Below, one piece after another: positions 35,943-46,998 of a DNA stretch of 64,000 bases; the first letter of the stretch is position 1; every line of letters starts with the position of its first letter. The position numbers were made by a program, and so were the translations under genes. The DNA lies in NCBI RefSeq assembly GCF_900454895.1, contig NZ_UGTA01000001.1, positions 868,001 to 932,000 of the forward strand. Direction: 5' to 3'. The stretch is from Phocoenobacter uteri (GTDB taxonomy: Bacteria > Pseudomonadota > Gammaproteobacteria > Enterobacterales > Pasteurellaceae). The notes below the pieces were generated by a model. The model worked only from the letters and a program-made list of their open reading frames with translations, did not search any database and was not told the DNA's origin.

Positions 35943-38738
35943 TCAATGCGCCTCATCCCAATTACCCCCAACTCCAACATCAGCAATCAATGGCACTTTC
36001 AACTCAAAGGCTTTTTCCATTTCAGCTTTAATCAACTGACTATAATGCTCCACTCTGTCCGCTTTGACTTCAAACACCAATTCATCGTGGACTTGCATAA
36101 TCATTAGAATATCATCACAATCTCGGATTTGTTTATCAATGCTGATCATTGCGACTTTGATAATATCCGCAGCGGTGCCTTGCATTGGGGCATTGATTGC
36201 AACACGTTCAGCGGCTTTTTTACGCATTTGGTTACTTGATTGAATTTCAGGTAGGTATAAACGGCGACCTAACAAGGTTTCGACATAGCCCTGTTCTGAG
36301 GCTTTTTGTTTAATGTCTAACATAAATTGTTGGACATTTGGATAGCGTTTGAAATAGAGATCCATATAGTTTTGTGCGTCGCCTCGTAAAATGCCAAGTT
36401 GATTTGACAACCCAAAAGCAGACATTCCATAAATTAAGCCGAAGTTGATCGCTTTGGCACTGCGACGTTGTTCGCCTGTAACTTCATCAAGTGGTACACC
36501 AAAAATCTCACTTGCGGTTGCTTTGTGAATATCTTTTCCCTCTGCGAATGCAGTAATCATTCCTTGATCGTTCGATAAGTGTGCCATAATTCTTAATTCA
36601 ACTTGTGAATAGTCGGCGGCTAAAATTACATAACCCTCACGAGCGATGAAAGCTTTACGAATACGTCTGCCTTCTTCATTTCTGATTGGGATATTTTGCA
36701 AGTTTGGATCGCTTGATGAAAGGCGTCCTGTTGCGGTTACCGCTTGATGATACGAAGTATGAATACGCCCTGTTGTTGGGTTGATCATTTGTGGTAATTT
36801 GTCGGTATAAGTCGATTTTAATTTGCTTAAACCACGATGCTCAATAATCAATTTTGGTACATTATGCCCCATATTTGCTAGGGTTTCTAACACTTCTTCA
36901 TTCGTTGAAGGTGCACCTTTTGGTGTTTTTTTGATAACAGGTAAGTTTAATTTATTAAATAAAATCTCTTGCAACTGTTTAGTTGATGCAAGGTTAAATA
37001 CTTCGCCTGCCTCGTTATGCACCTGCTCTTCTAACTCGATCAAACGTGCTGAAATTTCGCCCGATTGCTCTAATAAAAGATAATCATCAACCAACACACC
37101 GTTACGCTCAATACGTGAAAGCACATTAACCAATGGCATTTCTACTTCATTAAATAATTTCACTAATTCAGGTATTTTTTGCAACTCAGCGGATAACACT
37201 TGGTGCAATTTCATTGTAATGTCTGCGTCTTCGGCAGCATATTGCGTGGCTTGTTCAAGTTCAATTTTATCAAAAGTAAGCTGATTTTTTCCTTTACCTG
37301 CGATTTCTTCAAAGCTAATAGTTTTATGCCCTAAATAACGATCCGCCAATGCGTCCATATTGTGTCGCCCTGTGCTGTTTAGGGTGTAAGATTCTAGCAT
37401 TGTATCAAAAGCAACACCTTGTAATTCAATGTTATTTTGAGCAAAAATTGTCAAGTCATATTTAATATTTTGCCCTATTTTTAGGATCGCTGGATTTTCT
37501 AGAATTGGTTTTAATTGGGTTAAAACGTACTGTTTATCCAACTGCTGTGGCACGCCTAAATAATTATGCTCAAGTGGAATATAACAGGCTTCGCCATTTT
37601 CTAAACCAAATGAAATTCCCACTAAATTTGCTGTCATCACATCAAGGCTATCGGTTTCAGTATCGACCGCAAACACGCTCACTTGTTGTAGTTTTTCAAG
37701 CCATTGTTGTAACAATTCTTCGCTATCTACTTGCTGATAAGCGGTACGATTTATTTCAATTTTTGCAAATTCTTGATCTAAATTGACCGCTTGTGTCGTC
37801 GTTGCTTGATAGTTATTCGGGGCTTTTTCTTCTTGCTGCAGGGTAACAGGGTTTGCGTTACCTTTAACTTCCGCCAACCAACGTTTGAATTGATAACGCT
37901 CAAACAGTTCAACTAATAGATCTTGATTTTGTTGTTCCGTGACAAGTTGATCGTGGGTTACATCAAGCTCCACATCAGTTTTAATGGTCGCAAGAGTATA
38001 AGAAAGCTCTGCCATTTCTTTTTCAGCCTCCATTTTGGGTGCTAAGGTTTTTGCACCACGAAAGCCTAATTCAGCGATTTTATCTAAATTTTGATAAATT
38101 TCTTTAAGCGAACCTATACCTTGTAACAAGCCTAATGCGGTTTTCTCACCCACACCTTTTACACCTGGAATACCGTCTGATGCATCGCCACGCAATGCAA
38201 GATAATCGATAATCAATTCAGGTGGAATACCATATTTTTCAACCACACTATCACGATCCAATAAAGTATTATTCATTGTGTTAATCAACATAATATGATC
38301 ATCAACTAACTGTGCCATATCCTTATCGCCCGTACTGATCAACACATCTTTACCCTCTTTTGAGGCTTGTAGAGCAAGGGTTCCGATCACATCGTCCGCC
38401 TCTACACCTTCAATCGAAATCAATGGAATACCCAATGCTTTGATAATAGTGTGAAGTGGTTCAATTTGAGTGCGTAAATCATCAGGCATTGGTGGACGAT
38501 GCGCTTTATATTGCTCAAAAAGTTCATCACGAAATGTCTTACCCTTAGCGTCAAACACTACCGCAATATGGCTCGGCTCAACCTGTGCGATTAAACTTTT
38601 TAACATATTCAACACGCCATACATCGCCCCTGTCGGCTGACCATCTTTGTTGGTTAAAGGGGGAAATGCGTGAAATGCACGATAAAGATAAGATGAACCG
38701 TCCACTAAAACGAACGGATTTTTTTTGATTGTTGCCAT
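35943..38738 (-). CDS. polA: DNA polymerase I
   Basis: A 931-residue, full-length enzyme. The N-terminal 5'-nuclease domain (1 to about 290) includes [17 protein letters not shown]. The 3'-5' exonuclease domain keeps the D-x-E motif ([11 protein letters not shown], about 358), so proofreading is probably active. The polymerase domain has [29 protein letters not shown] and VHDELVFEV. It fills gaps in Okazaki fragment processing and excision repair. Unusually, it sits between AT-rich accessory genes on the same strand: the KAP NTPase ends 13 bp upstream and the interrupted gene starts 20 bp downstream. A perfect uptake core lies within the gene. Confidence 0.95.
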   Translation of the reverse strand: MATIKKNPFVLVDGSSYLYRAFHAFPPLTNKDGQPTGAMYGVLNMLKSLIAQVEPSHIAVVFDAKGKTFRDELFEQYKAHRPPMPDDLRTQIEPLHTIIKALGIPLISIEGVEADDVIGTLALQASKEGKDVLISTGDKDMAQLVDDHIMLINTMNNTLLDRDSVVEKYGIPPELIIDYLALRGDASDGIPGVKGVGEKTALGLLQGIGSLKEIYQNLDKIAELGFRGAKTLAPKMEAEKEMAELSYTLATIKTDVELDVTHDQLVTEQQNQDLLVELFERYQFKRWLAEVKGNANPVTLQQEEKAPNNYQATTTQAVNLDQEFAKIEINRTAYQQVDSEELLQQWLEKLQQVSVFAVDTETDSLDVMTANLVGISFGLENGEACYIPLEHNYLGVPQQLDKQYVLTQLKPILENPAILKIGQNIKYDLTIFAQNNIELQGVAFDTMLESYTLNSTGRHNMDALADRYLGHKTISFEEIAGKGKNQLTFDKIELEQATQYAAEDADITMKLHQVLSAELQKIPELVKLFNEVEMPLVNVLSRIERNGVLVDDYLLLEQSGEISARLIELEEQVHNEAGEVFNLASTKQLQEILFNKLNLPVIKKTPKGAPSTNEEVLETLANMGHNVPKLIIEHRGLSKLKSTYTDKLPQMINPTTGRIHTSYHQAVTATGRLSSSDPNLQNIPIRNEEGRRIRKAFIAREGYVILAADYSQVELRIMAHLSNDQGMITAFAEGKDIHKATASEIFGVPLDEVTGEQRRSAKAINFGLIYGMSAFGLSNQLGILRGDAQNYMDLYFKRYPNVQQFMLDIKQKASEQGYVETLLGRRLYLPEIQSSNQMRKKAAERVAINAPMQGTAADIIKVAMISIDKQIRDCDDILMIMQVHDELVFEVKADRVEHYSQLIKAEMEKAFELKVPLIADVGVGGNWDEAH
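37785..37794 (-). repeat. DNA uptake signal sequence, perfect core within polA
   Basis: GACCGCTTGT is the exact reverse complement of ACAAGCGGTC. Its arm contains AATTTGCAAAAATTG. It lies in the linker between the exonuclease domains of polA. Confidence 0.75.
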
Positions 38739-38751
38739 TGGTATTCCTTTA

Positions 38752-40632
38752 TTATTGATTATGATTTTGCATTTTATCTACAATTTCTGTTACTTTTTCT
38801 TTAAAAAGATTTAAATTAAATTGTTTAACTTTTCGATCTCGTAAATCTACTGGTTGATTAGATAATTCTTTTTGTACTTCTTTCCAAAAATCTAATTCCT
38901 GAGAGAAATAATCTTTAAAATTTCTTCTATTTGAATATCTTGAGAAAAAAATATTATATAAGAAATCAAACATTTTTTGATTTCTTACGCTTATAACGGT
39001 ACCAACAAATTCTTTAGCACAATCTTTTTCTACAAATATAGGTATATAAAGACCATCACCATTTAAAAAGTCAGAAATTTCTTTTATATTACCTTTACTA
39101 AGGTTAGAAATAATATTTTTTAAATCATCTCTCTTTTTTTGATTCACCGCATGATCATAGTATATTTTGTTCTGTTCTTTAAAAACCTCAAACATGTTTT
39201 GGAATTCTAGGCTAGTCTTATCATAATATCCCAATCCATAAGCTCCCCAAAAAGTATCTTCTATAAGTACTCCTTCCTGCCCATCAGAGTAGCAATTTTC
39301 CAAATTTGATAACATCTGATTCTTAATATCTTCCAATGCATAACTATTTATTTTTTGATTATTAAAAAATACTAATAGTGCTGTAACATGTAATAATGTT
39401 TTAATATCCAAGTACTGATTATTTTTAAATTTTTTAATCATATCATTAAGTTGGATATCAAACTCATCATCTTCTAGTTCTCTAAAATGCCATAGTTTAA
39501 CCCAAGACTGCTGTTCTTCTTCAATAAAGAAATGAAGACCTTGAATCATATTATTAATTTGAGAAATATCTCCCTTAACTAAAATTATCTCCCAGTCCCC
39601 AATATCAAATAAAATATCGCTAACGGATAAATTATACTTTTTAAATAAAGAGCTTAATTTATTTTCCTTACTTTCATCTCCTTTTAAAGTATGATTTGTA
39701 TCCTTCAAAGGATTAAGCGTATCTTCAGTCAAATTTCCATTTTTAAGTTCAATTAATATTACAAAAAAAACTTTAGCAAACTGCGAAAGAAACTCAATAT
39801 TTTGTTTATATTTACTGTCAATTCTATTAAATACATATTTAAACTCACTAATAGACTGATCTATATAACGTAAATTCTTATATCCTGAGGATTCATATAC
39901 CTCTTTTATTATGTCAAATAAATTTAATTCTTCATTAAGATCTATTTTATGATGTTCTAAAAAACCTTCTAAAATCATTTCAAAACTATGCTTTACTTCA
40001 AATGTTTTTCCAATAACTTTTTCTTTAAATTCAAGATATAACTGGTTTTGACTGTTATCATTTTCTTTATTCGGTAATAACTTATATTCATTTGCTAGAA
40101 GTATTATTTTAAAATTATTTTGTTCAACAAAGTAATTTATATAGCCTAATATTTCCTTTATATCTATATCTGTTCTTTCTAAATCATCAAAAATAAAGAT
40201 AATTTTTACTTTATTTTTACTTTGATAATCATCAATAAAATTTAAGTTTATTGATCCCTTAAGAATAAGATCTAAATCAATTTTTAAATGTTTATTAAGT
40301 GTATATTTAATAAATTTAGTACATCTTGATGCTCTTATTGGGTATAAGATTTGAAAAATTTTTTCTGTAATTGAATTAGTATTTTTAAGTCCAAACAAGC
40401 TAACTTTTATAAATTTATATTTATTCTGTTTTGATAAGAAACAAAAATTCCACTTACTATTCTTTTTCTTTTCTTCAATAAATTTATCAATAAAATAAGT
40501 TTTACCACAACCCCAATCCCCTCTTAATAAGACGGCATAATTTGATTTATAAACACTTTGAGAATCTAAGTAATAATCTAAATAATCAATTATATGTTGA
40601 TTAACATTGATTTTTTCTTGTCGGTGCCCCAT
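38752..40632 (-). CDS. KAP-family P-loop NTPase
   Basis: A 626-residue protein. Walker A is GDWGCGKT at 38-45, and Walker B is a hydrophobic strand ending in FDDLERTD with Asp149-Asp150, both in the KAP style. The rest is helical, with long charged segments and no clear transmembrane helix, unlike many KAP proteins that carry membrane helices between the Walker motifs. KAP NTPases are common in phage-defence and signalling gene sets. The DNA is visibly AT-rich. It ends 13 bp upstream of polA, so polA may be partly expressed from its promoter. The specific function is unknown. Confidence 0.75.
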   Translation of the reverse strand: MGHRQEKINVNQHIIDYLDYYLDSQSVYKSNYAVLLRGDWGCGKTYFIDKFIEEKKKNSKWNFCFLSKQNKYKFIKVSLFGLKNTNSITEKIFQILYPIRASRCTKFIKYTLNKHLKIDLDLILKGSINLNFIDDYQSKNKVKIIFIFDDLERTDIDIKEILGYINYFVEQNNFKIILLANEYKLLPNKENDNSQNQLYLEFKEKVIGKTFEVKHSFEMILEGFLEHHKIDLNEELNLFDIIKEVYESSGYKNLRYIDQSISEFKYVFNRIDSKYKQNIEFLSQFAKVFFVILIELKNGNLTEDTLNPLKDTNHTLKGDESKENKLSSLFKKYNLSVSDILFDIGDWEIILVKGDISQINNMIQGLHFFIEEEQQSWVKLWHFRELEDDEFDIQLNDMIKKFKNNQYLDIKTLLHVTALLVFFNNQKINSYALEDIKNQMLSNLENCYSDGQEGVLIEDTFWGAYGLGYYDKTSLEFQNMFEVFKEQNKIYYDHAVNQKKRDDLKNIISNLSKGNIKEISDFLNGDGLYIPIFVEKDCAKEFVGTVISVRNQKMFDFLYNIFFSRYSNRRNFKDYFSQELDFWKEVQKELSNQPVDLRDRKVKQFNLNLFKEKVTEIVDKMQNHNQ

Positions 40633-40755
40633 GGAAATCTCTTAATTTAGTTTAAAAAAATTTAGGAGATTATACCTTAGATTGGGTTATTTGGCATTGA
40701 GAAAAGGGGTGAATGATAAAGTTATAGCGGTAAGATTTTGATCAAAATTTGCAAA

Positions 40756-41949
40756 TTATAAAATCTTATCAATACTTTCTACTGGTTTCATTGTTTCCCA
40801 ACTACGGCAAGATGGGCAAAGCCAATTTAAGTGGAAACTCTTATAACCACAACTCAAGCAATGGTATTTTTCTCTTTGAGAGATACTAATATCTACCATT
40901 TTATCAAGTAAAATTAGACTCTTTTTACCATTTCCTTCCGCTTCTTCTATTTGATATTGAATAAAACGTTGGAACGTGAGTATATTAGGATATTGACTAA
41001 CTTGTTGATAAAGCTTCGATTTTGCGGGAATAATCCCTTCTTTATTTTCGATCAATTTAATTAGTGCTAAATCAATAATACTATTATGTTTTATCTCATT
41101 TGCACGATATAAAAAAGATTCAAAACGGTCAAGATCATTTAACGCAATATAACACTGCTCTATTTTATCTAAAACTTCACTAATATAAGTCGGATCTTGT
41201 TCAATAATTTTCTTAAAACGAATCAATGCAGCTTCATAGTTTTTAATAGAAAAATAATAATCGCCAAGTAGAATAGACGCTCTTGTACAATTAGGATTAA
41301 CCGTAAGTGCTTTATGTAGTAAGTCTAAATAAGGTTTTTGCGATGAATTTAGCACATTACTATATTCACAATAATAATGTGATAGTGGAATTGTATCGGA
41401 TTGAGGGGTTAATTTAAGCAACTTTTCACCGATATTGATTGCTTTCTCCCATTCTTTAGTACGTTGGTAAATATTCATTAACTGAGTTAATGAATGAATT
41501 GCAAACTCAGGTTCATCAAGCAACATAATATAATAATTTTCTGCTCGATCATAAAAACCCGCTTTCATAAAATCTTTAGCAATTTGTTGCTTAACTAGTA
41601 ACTTTTGCTCAATAGAATAGTTAGGATTTTCATCTAATTTTTGATGGATAAATAACGCTCTATCTACTTCACCTCGAGAGCGAAAAAGATTCCCTAATGT
41701 TAATTCTGCTTCAAATTCTGTTTCAAAATTAACAGAGTCGCTGTCTTCTTGCTCCTGTTTTTGAAGCATTGATAAGAAAAAATCGACGGCCTTCTCTTGC
41801 TGATTTGATAAAAGAAAGTTTAATCCCGTCATATAATCACGGGAAAACTTATTATTCTGGTTATCTTGTGCTTTTCTTGCACTACGTTGCCCCATATACC
41901 AACCATATAGTGCTGCAATAGGCAGTAATAGGAACAATAATTCAAGCAT
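40756..41949 (-). CDS. lapB: Lipopolysaccharide assembly protein LapB (YciM)
   Basis: 397 residues. One N-terminal membrane anchor (about 2-20) is followed by tandem TPR helices (about 70-330) and a C-terminal rubredoxin-like zinc knuckle, Cys364, Cys367, Cys378 and Cys381 (CLSCG and CPSC). In E. coli LapB presents LpxC to the protease FtsH and is itself restrained by YejM/LapC, which is also encoded in this window. It follows lapA after three bases, so they are co-translated. It is the last gene of the cmk-rpsA-ihfB-lapA-lapB run. Confidence 0.93.
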   Translation of the reverse strand: MLELLFLLLPIAALYGWYMGQRSARKAQDNQNNKFSRDYMTGLNFLLSNQQEKAVDFFLSMLQKQEQEDSDSVNFETEFEAELTLGNLFRSRGEVDRALFIHQKLDENPNYSIEQKLLVKQQIAKDFMKAGFYDRAENYYIMLLDEPEFAIHSLTQLMNIYQRTKEWEKAINIGEKLLKLTPQSDTIPLSHYYCEYSNVLNSSQKPYLDLLHKALTVNPNCTRASILLGDYYFSIKNYEAALIRFKKIIEQDPTYISEVLDKIEQCYIALNDLDRFESFLYRANEIKHNSIIDLALIKLIENKEGIIPAKSKLYQQVSQYPNILTFQRFIQYQIEEAEGNGKKSLILLDKMVDISISQREKYHCLSCGYKSFHLNWLCPSCRSWETMKPVESIDKIL

Positions 41950-41952
41950 TTA

Positions 41953-42234
41953 TTATGCCTTTGGTAAAGTCAATTCATCAATTTGTTTTGCTTGACGTTT
42001 TACTCTATGGTTTAAAGCAATATTCTTTACTCTTAATTTCAAATAGAAGAAACCAGTGATTAACCAGCCTAAAATCAAACCAAAACCAAATAAAATAGCA
42101 ACTAAAGTTGAAAGACGTAGTTCATTTTTAGCAACAATGTAGTTAAATGTAATCATTTGATCGTTGTTTGCACCAATAGTTACGGTAACCAATACAATCG
42201 CTAAAATAACCACTATTCCAATAATATATTTCAT
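41953..42234 (-). CDS. lapA: Lipopolysaccharide assembly protein LapA (YciS)
   Basis: A 93-residue inner-membrane protein with two transmembrane helices (about 3-21 and 41-65) and a charged C-terminal helix. The LapA domain signature runs through NNDQMITFNYIVAKNELRLSTLVA. It works with LapB in LPS assembly. It lies between ihfB and lapB, the typical Pasteurellaceae arrangement. Confidence 0.9.
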   Translation of the reverse strand: MKYIIGIVVILAIVLVTVTIGANNDQMITFNYIVAKNELRLSTLVAILFGFGLILGWLITGFFYLKLRVKNIALNHRVKRQAKQIDELTLPKA

Positions 42235-42275
42235 CTTTAATTCTCCTATTAATTTTATATGATATTTGATCTATT

Positions 42276-42557
42276 TTAACGAAAATCCACTCGCTCTTTC
42301 AGATCTTTCCCTGCTTTAAAATGCGGTACATATTTTGCGGTAAGTTTTACGCTATCCCCTGTTTTTGGGTTTCTACCAATTCTTGGTTGGCGATAATGTA
42401 ATGAAAAACTACCAAAACCTCTCACTTCAACTCGTTTTTTTTGTTCTAGTGATTGGCTCATTTGTTCTAGAATAAGCTTTACACTCATTTCTGTCATTTT
42501 TTGTGACAAATAAGGTGATTTATGGCTTAATAATTCTATAAGTTCTGACTTTGTCAT
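42276..42557 (-). CDS. ihfB: Integration host factor subunit beta
   Basis: 93 residues. The ATG at 42555-42557 is preferred because GAGGAG stands upstream and the product then starts with the family MTKSELIE; six codons of open frame lie before it. HU/IHF fold, with the DNA-intercalating arm [10 protein letters not shown] (about 60-69) containing the Pro. With IhfA it bends DNA sharply in replication, transcription and recombination. Downstream of rpsA as in E. coli. Confidence 0.95.
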   Translation of the reverse strand: MTKSELIELLSHKSPYLSQKMTEMSVKLILEQMSQSLEQKKRVEVRGFGSFSLHYRQPRIGRNPKTGDSVKLTAKYVPHFKAGKDLKERVDFR

Positions 42558-42582
42558 TATTATTCTCCTCAACAAAAGAATG

Positions 42583-42610
42583 AAACGGATACAACTTAAT
42601 GTATCCGTTT
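42583..42610 (-). terminator. Hairpin between rpsA and ihfB
   Basis: AAACGGATAC (42583-42592) and GTATCCGTTT (42601-42610) form a perfect 10-bp stem with an 8-base loop. The following minus-strand run is TCATTCTTTT, so it may be a partial terminator or a processing hairpin that lowers ihfB expression relative to rpsA. Confidence 0.5.
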
Positions 42611-42621
42611 AAATGAACTAA

Positions 42622-44292
42622 TTATTCACCTTTTGCTGCTGCAAATGCTTCTGCAAACGCATTAGGAACTTCAACAGTTTCTTGTTTGTTTACTTTAGCT
42701 AATGCTGCTGATTCTTCAGCTTCATCTTTTGCACGAACAGAAAGGTTAATTACACGTGCTTTACGGTCAACACCTGTAAATTTCGCTTCAATTTCACTAC
42801 CTACAGTAATTACTGCTGTAATGTCATCAACGCGATCACTTGTTGCTTCATTAGCACGGATATAAGCTTCAACGCCACCTGCTAATGTAACTTTAACACC
42901 TTTAGCATCAACTTCAGCTACAGTACCTTTAACTACTGAACCACGTTTGTTTGTGTCAAGGAAGTTAGTGAAAGGATCTGATTCTAATTGTTTAATACCT
43001 AGTGAGATACGCTCTTTGATTGCATCAACTTGTAATACAACAGCTTCAACTTCATCACCTTTTTTGTAGTTACGAACAGCTTCTTCACCTGATACTTTCC
43101 AAGAAATGTCAGATAAGTGAACTAAACCATCGATACCACCTTCAAGGCCGATAAAGATACCGAAATCTGTGATAGATTTGATTTTACCTGAAACTTTATC
43201 GCCTTTAGCGTGAGTTTCTGCAAAGTGATCCCAAGGGTTCGCTTTACATTGTTTTAAGCCTAATGAAATACGACGACGTTCTTCATCAACTTCAAGTACC
43301 ATTACTTCAACAGTATCGCCAACGCTTACAACTTTAGAAGGGTGGATATTTTTGTTTGTCCAATCCATTTCTGAAACGTGAACTAAACCTTCAACACCAT
43401 CTAAAATTTCAACGAAACAGCCGTAGTCAGTTAAGTTAGTTACTTTACCAGTTAATTTGCTGTTTACTGGGTGATTTTCAGCGATAGCAACCCAAGGATC
43501 TTGACCTAATTGTTTTAAGCCTAAAGATACACGAGTACGTTCTTTGTCAAATTTTAATACTTTAACAGAAACTTCATCACCAACGTTTACAACTTCACTT
43601 GGGTGTTTAACACGTTTCCAAGCCATATCTGTGATATGTAATAAACCGTCAACGCCACCTAAATCAACGAATGCACCGTAGTCAGTTAAGTTTTTAACTG
43701 TACCTTTAACTTCTGCACCTTCTTCTAAGCTTGCTAATACCGCTTCACGGTCAGCACTGCTTACAGATTCGATAACTGCACGACGAGATACAACAACGTT
43801 GTTACGTTTTTGATCAAGTTTGATTACTTTTAATTCTAATTCTTGACCTTCAAGGTTAATGTCACGTACTGGACGAACATCAACTAATGAACCTGGTAAG
43901 AATGCACGAACACCGTCTAGCTCAACAGTGAAACCACCTTTAACTTTACCGTTAACTAAACCAGTTACAGATTCTTGTGCTTCGAATGCTTTTTCTAATG
44001 CGATCCACGCTTCGTTGCGTTTAGCGTCACCACGAGAAACGATAGTTTCACCGTTACCGTCTTCAACAGCTTTAAGCACTACATCAACTTCATCACCTAC
44101 TTGAACTTCTAATTCGCCTTGAGCGTTAATAAATTCTTCAGCAGGTACTGCAGATTCTGATTTTAAACCAGCGTCTACTAAAACAAAGCCTTTTTGGATT
44201 GCAACAACAGTTCCTTTAACAACATCACCTAATTTAGGTTCTGTTCCAGCTTGTAGTGATTCTTCAAATAATTGAGCGAAAGATTGAGTCAT
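42622..44292 (-). CDS. rpsA: 30S ribosomal protein S1
   Basis: A 556-residue protein with six S1 (OB-fold) repeats. The later ones are easily seen as repeats of [25 protein letters not shown] and related sequences. It anchors mRNA on the 30S subunit and helps start translation on structured or weak-ribosome-site messages. Length equals E. coli S1 (557). Downstream of cmk, the standard gammaproteobacterial order. Confidence 0.96.
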   Translation of the reverse strand: MTQSFAQLFEESLQAGTEPKLGDVVKGTVVAIQKGFVLVDAGLKSESAVPAEEFINAQGELEVQVGDEVDVVLKAVEDGNGETIVSRGDAKRNEAWIALEKAFEAQESVTGLVNGKVKGGFTVELDGVRAFLPGSLVDVRPVRDINLEGQELELKVIKLDQKRNNVVVSRRAVIESVSSADREAVLASLEEGAEVKGTVKNLTDYGAFVDLGGVDGLLHITDMAWKRVKHPSEVVNVGDEVSVKVLKFDKERTRVSLGLKQLGQDPWVAIAENHPVNSKLTGKVTNLTDYGCFVEILDGVEGLVHVSEMDWTNKNIHPSKVVSVGDTVEVMVLEVDEERRRISLGLKQCKANPWDHFAETHAKGDKVSGKIKSITDFGIFIGLEGGIDGLVHLSDISWKVSGEEAVRNYKKGDEVEAVVLQVDAIKERISLGIKQLESDPFTNFLDTNKRGSVVKGTVAEVDAKGVKVTLAGGVEAYIRANEATSDRVDDITAVITVGSEIEAKFTGVDRKARVINLSVRAKDEAEESAALAKVNKQETVEVPNAFAEAFAAAKGE

Positions 44293-44371
44293 AATAAAAT
44301 CTTCTTAAATAAAAACATCCACTTTGCTTCCTGCGAAATGGGGTTGATAATAAAAGTCCAGCATTCCCTTG

Positions 44372-44412
44372 CCAAACAAAACGCGTCTTCTAGAGTAAAT
44401 TCTAGCAGACGT
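44372..44412 (-). terminator. Hairpin between cmk and rpsA
   Basis: CGTCTTCTAGA (44384-44394) and TCTAGCAGACG (44401-44411) form an 11-bp stem with one mismatch and a 6-base loop. On the minus strand it is followed by CGTTTTGTTT. It could terminate cmk transcripts, leaving rpsA to its own promoters in the 119-bp gap. Confidence 0.5.
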
Positions 44413-45095
44413 TATATTTTAACCGTTTTTTGAATATAATCCAATGCTTGTTTGATAACTTCTTCAATAGATAAATTCGTTGAATCTAACAATAATGCAT
44501 CAGAGGCTGGAACAAGCGGAGCAACCGCACGATTGCGATCACGATCATCTCGTTCTTTAATTTCAGCTAAAATTTTGTCAAAATTAGCATTAAATCCTTT
44601 GCTTTGCAACTGATTAACGCGTCTTTTTGCACGTTCTTCTGCACTTGCATCTAAAAATAACTTCACTTGAGCGTCAGGAAAAACAACAGTTCCCATATCT
44701 CGTCCATCCGCAATTAAGCCTTTTTCAGTGCTAAAATCACGCTGACGTTGTAATAATGCAGCACGAACCTTAGGAAAAGCTGCCACTTTTGAGGCATTTT
44801 GCCCTGCTTCAGCAGTGCGAATCTGGTCACCTACATTTTCACCGTTTAAAATTACATTTACTTCATCATTTTGCGGGATAAACTGAATATCAAGATTTTC
44901 AGCTAAATCAGATAATGCCTGTTCATCATCAAAGGCTACGTTACTTTTTAAGGCTGCTAATGCTAAAATACGATATACTGCACCAGAATCCAATAAATCA
45001 AAATTTAATTGTTTTGCAAGGGCATAGCATAACGTCCCTTTACCTGCACCACTTGGGCCATCGACGGTAATTACTCTATTTTTGTTTTTTATCAT
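44412..45095 (-). CDS. cmk: Cytidylate kinase
   Basis: A 227-residue P-loop kinase that phosphorylates CMP and dCMP with ATP. The P-loop GPSGAGKGT is at 13-21, the NMP-binding insert covers about 35-100, and [13 protein letters not shown] (about 128-140) and the lid [14 protein letters not shown] are intact. Family length. Upstream of rpsA. Confidence 0.95.
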   Translation of the reverse strand: MIKNKNRVITVDGPSGAGKGTLCYALAKQLNFDLLDSGAVYRILALAALKSNVAFDDEQALSDLAENLDIQFIPQNDEVNVILNGENVGDQIRTAEAGQNASKVAAFPKVRAALLQRQRDFSTEKGLIADGRDMGTVVFPDAQVKLFLDASAEERAKRRVNQLQSKGFNANFDKILAEIKERDDRDRNRAVAPLVPASDALLLDSTNLSIEEVIKQALDYIQKTVKI

Positions 45096-45137
45096 TGATC
45101 TTTATTCCTAATTTTTTGTAAATTTTACTATAAAAAT

Positions 45138-45147
45138 GACCGCTTAT
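45138..45147 (-). repeat. DNA uptake signal sequence supplying the degS stop codon
   Basis: GACCGCTTAT; on the minus strand it reads ATAAGCGGTC, and its TAA (45144-45146) is the degS stop codon. The arm AAATTTTACTATAAAAA continues past it. Confidence 0.6.
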
Positions 45148-46181
45148 TTTATTTCTGGAAATTCACCAATAGTTACATTTAAGAGAATTTCTTTGCCTTG
45201 TCTCAGTACTAACACTTTAACATTGGTATCAGGTTTCATATCAGCAATAGCCCCCATTATTTGACGAGGTGTTTCTGCTTCAATATCCCCTATTTGTAAA
45301 ATAACATCATTTGTTTTAACCCCTGCTCTTGCCGCTGGCCCATTTTCGGAAACAGACGTAACCACGACACCTCGATCTCCAACACCAAGTTGTTTAGCAG
45401 AATAAAATAATTCTGTGCCCACGCCAAAATAACCACGAATCACTCGTCCATCACGAATAATTTTTGTCATCACTTTATTAGCAAGACTAATTGGAATTGC
45501 AAAATTTAATCCTTCTGCAATATCACTCGCATTTTTACCTAAACTTAGTGTGTTGATTCCTATCAACTCACCTGCTGTGTTAATTAACGCACCACCTGAA
45601 TTTCCTTTATTGATAGAGGCATCAATTTGAATAAAATTTTGTCGTCCACCTTCAGAAAGTGCATTGCGTTCTGTGGCACTAACTATTCCCTGCGTAATAC
45701 TCTGTCCAAGATTGAATGGATTACCAATGGCTAAAACGACATCGCCAATTTGATAAGGACGGTGAGGGTTTTGAGGAATCGTCGGTAAATTTTCTGCATC
45801 AATACTAAGCACTGCCAAATCAGTTAAAATATCCGAACCAACCAATGTTGCCTCATAAATTGTGCCTGATTGTAACGCAACAATAATTTGATCTGCATTA
45901 TCAATAACATGTCTATTTGTTAAAATATATCCCGATGATGTCATTATTACACCCGATCCTAAGCTACTAACTTGTAGCCCATTATTATCAGATGCAAGAT
46001 CAAAAGATTGATTATAAATATTAACAACTGCTGGTGCGGCAATTTTAACTGCGTGGTGATAAGAAACTATTTTTGTATTCTGATTAAAATTTAATTTATT
46101 ATTAACCTGTGGTGCAACAAAAAGAATTAAAATTGCACAAAACACACCAAATCCTACCGCTTGTAATATTTTCTTTACCAT
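45144..46181 (-). CDS. degS: Periplasmic serine endoprotease DegS
   Basis: 345 residues. The ATG at 46179-46181 has GGATAGAGAG upstream and gives a normal signal anchor; an in-frame TTG 45 bases earlier is rejected. Single N-terminal transmembrane anchor (about 5-23), trypsin-like domain with triad His91, Asp121 and Ser195 (GNSGG), then one PDZ domain (about 255-340). It senses unfolded outer-membrane proteins through the PDZ domain and makes the first cut in RseA, releasing sigma E. The codons for the anchor contain an uptake signal, and the stop codon lies inside another (45138-45147). Confidence 0.93.
   Translation of the reverse strand: MVKKILQAVGFGVFCAILILFVAPQVNNKLNFNQNTKIVSYHHAVKIAAPAVVNIYNQSFDLASDNNGLQVSSLGSGVIMTSSGYILTNRHVIDNADQIIVALQSGTIYEATLVGSDILTDLAVLSIDAENLPTIPQNPHRPYQIGDVVLAIGNPFNLGQSITQGIVSATERNALSEGGRQNFIQIDASINKGNSGGALINTAGELIGINTLSLGKNASDIAEGLNFAIPISLANKVMTKIIRDGRVIRGYFGVGTELFYSAKQLGVGDRGVVVTSVSENGPAARAGVKTNDVILQIGDIEAETPRQIMGAIADMKPDTNVKVLVLRQGKEILLNVTIGEFPEIK
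46155..46164 (-). repeat. DNA uptake signal sequence encoding part of the DegS anchor
   Basis: TACCGCTTGT, reverse ACAAGCGGTA, 9 of 10 to the core. Read in frame it encodes Q-A-V of the DegS signal anchor, and the arm (TTTTGTGCAATTTT) encodes the hydrophobic residues that follow. Confidence 0.6.
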
Positions 46182-46242
46182 ACTCTCTATCCTACTAATA
46201 ATCCATCGACTATTATAGCAACTCAATATGAAGATTACAGCG

Positions 46243-46998
46243 TTATTTTAAATGTTTTAGGTACTCTTCTGCCCCTAAATTATAAATTTGATGAATAATC
46301 CAACGTTGTTTATTTCGCATCATTTTTCTCGGATTATTTACTTTGAAAATTAAGGGATTAGGCAGCGATGCTGCTAACAGTGATGCCTCACGCATTGTTA
46401 ATTGGCTTGCGTGTTTTTTAAAAAAATATTGTGAGGCAGCTTCTACACCAAAAATACCTTTGCCAAATTCAGCAATATTCAAATAGACTTCTAAAATACG
46501 AGCCTTACTCCAAATGGCTTCCACTCCAAGCGTTAAAGGCAATTCTATTCCTTTACGAAGCCAAGAGCGTGAAGAACACAAATACAAGTTTTTAACCATT
46601 TGTTGTGAAATAGTTGAAGCACCTCGTGTTTTTCTAGAGCTTAGATTATGTTCTATTGCGGTTTCTATTGCTTGTAGATCAATTCCAAAATGATCCTTAA
46701 ACTTTTGATCTTCCGCTGCAATGACTGCCATTTGCATTTTCCACGAAATTTTATCCAGACTAACCCATTGATATTGAATAGAATAATTTTTTTGTTGCCA
46801 TAGTGAAGTGGCTTTTTTCTCTATCATATAGGCAGAATAAGGAACTGGCACGATAGAAAAAATCAATGTCAGTAGCAAGAAAAAAACAAAGATTCGACTA
46901 AATAAAAACCAAAGTATTTTTTTAATCGAACCTATTTTTCTAGGAATGAAGAAGCAGAACAATAAAGTAACAGCCTTTTTAAATTTAGCTTTTATCAT
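46243..46998 (-). CDS. mtgA: Monofunctional peptidoglycan transglycosylase MtgA
   Basis: A 251-residue, GT51-family glycosyltransferase. One transmembrane anchor lies near residues 27-50. The conserved motifs are AAEDQKFKDHFGID with the catalytic Glu, RGASTISQQMVKNLYL, and KARILEVYLNIAEFGKGIFGVEAASQYFFKK. It polymerises glycan strands from lipid II without transpeptidation. Its start overlaps the end of trpR by 14 bases. The trpR-mtgA pair is a Pasteurellaceae and enteric arrangement. Confidence 0.94.
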   Translation of the reverse strand: MIKAKFKKAVTLLFCFFIPRKIGSIKKILWFLFSRIFVFFLLLTLIFSIVPVPYSAYMIEKKATSLWQQKNYSIQYQWVSLDKISWKMQMAVIAAEDQKFKDHFGIDLQAIETAIEHNLSSRKTRGASTISQQMVKNLYLCSSRSWLRKGIELPLTLGVEAIWSKARILEVYLNIAEFGKGIFGVEAASQYFFKKHASQLTMREASLLAASLPNPLIFKVNNPRKMMRNKQRWIIHQIYNLGAEEYLKHLK

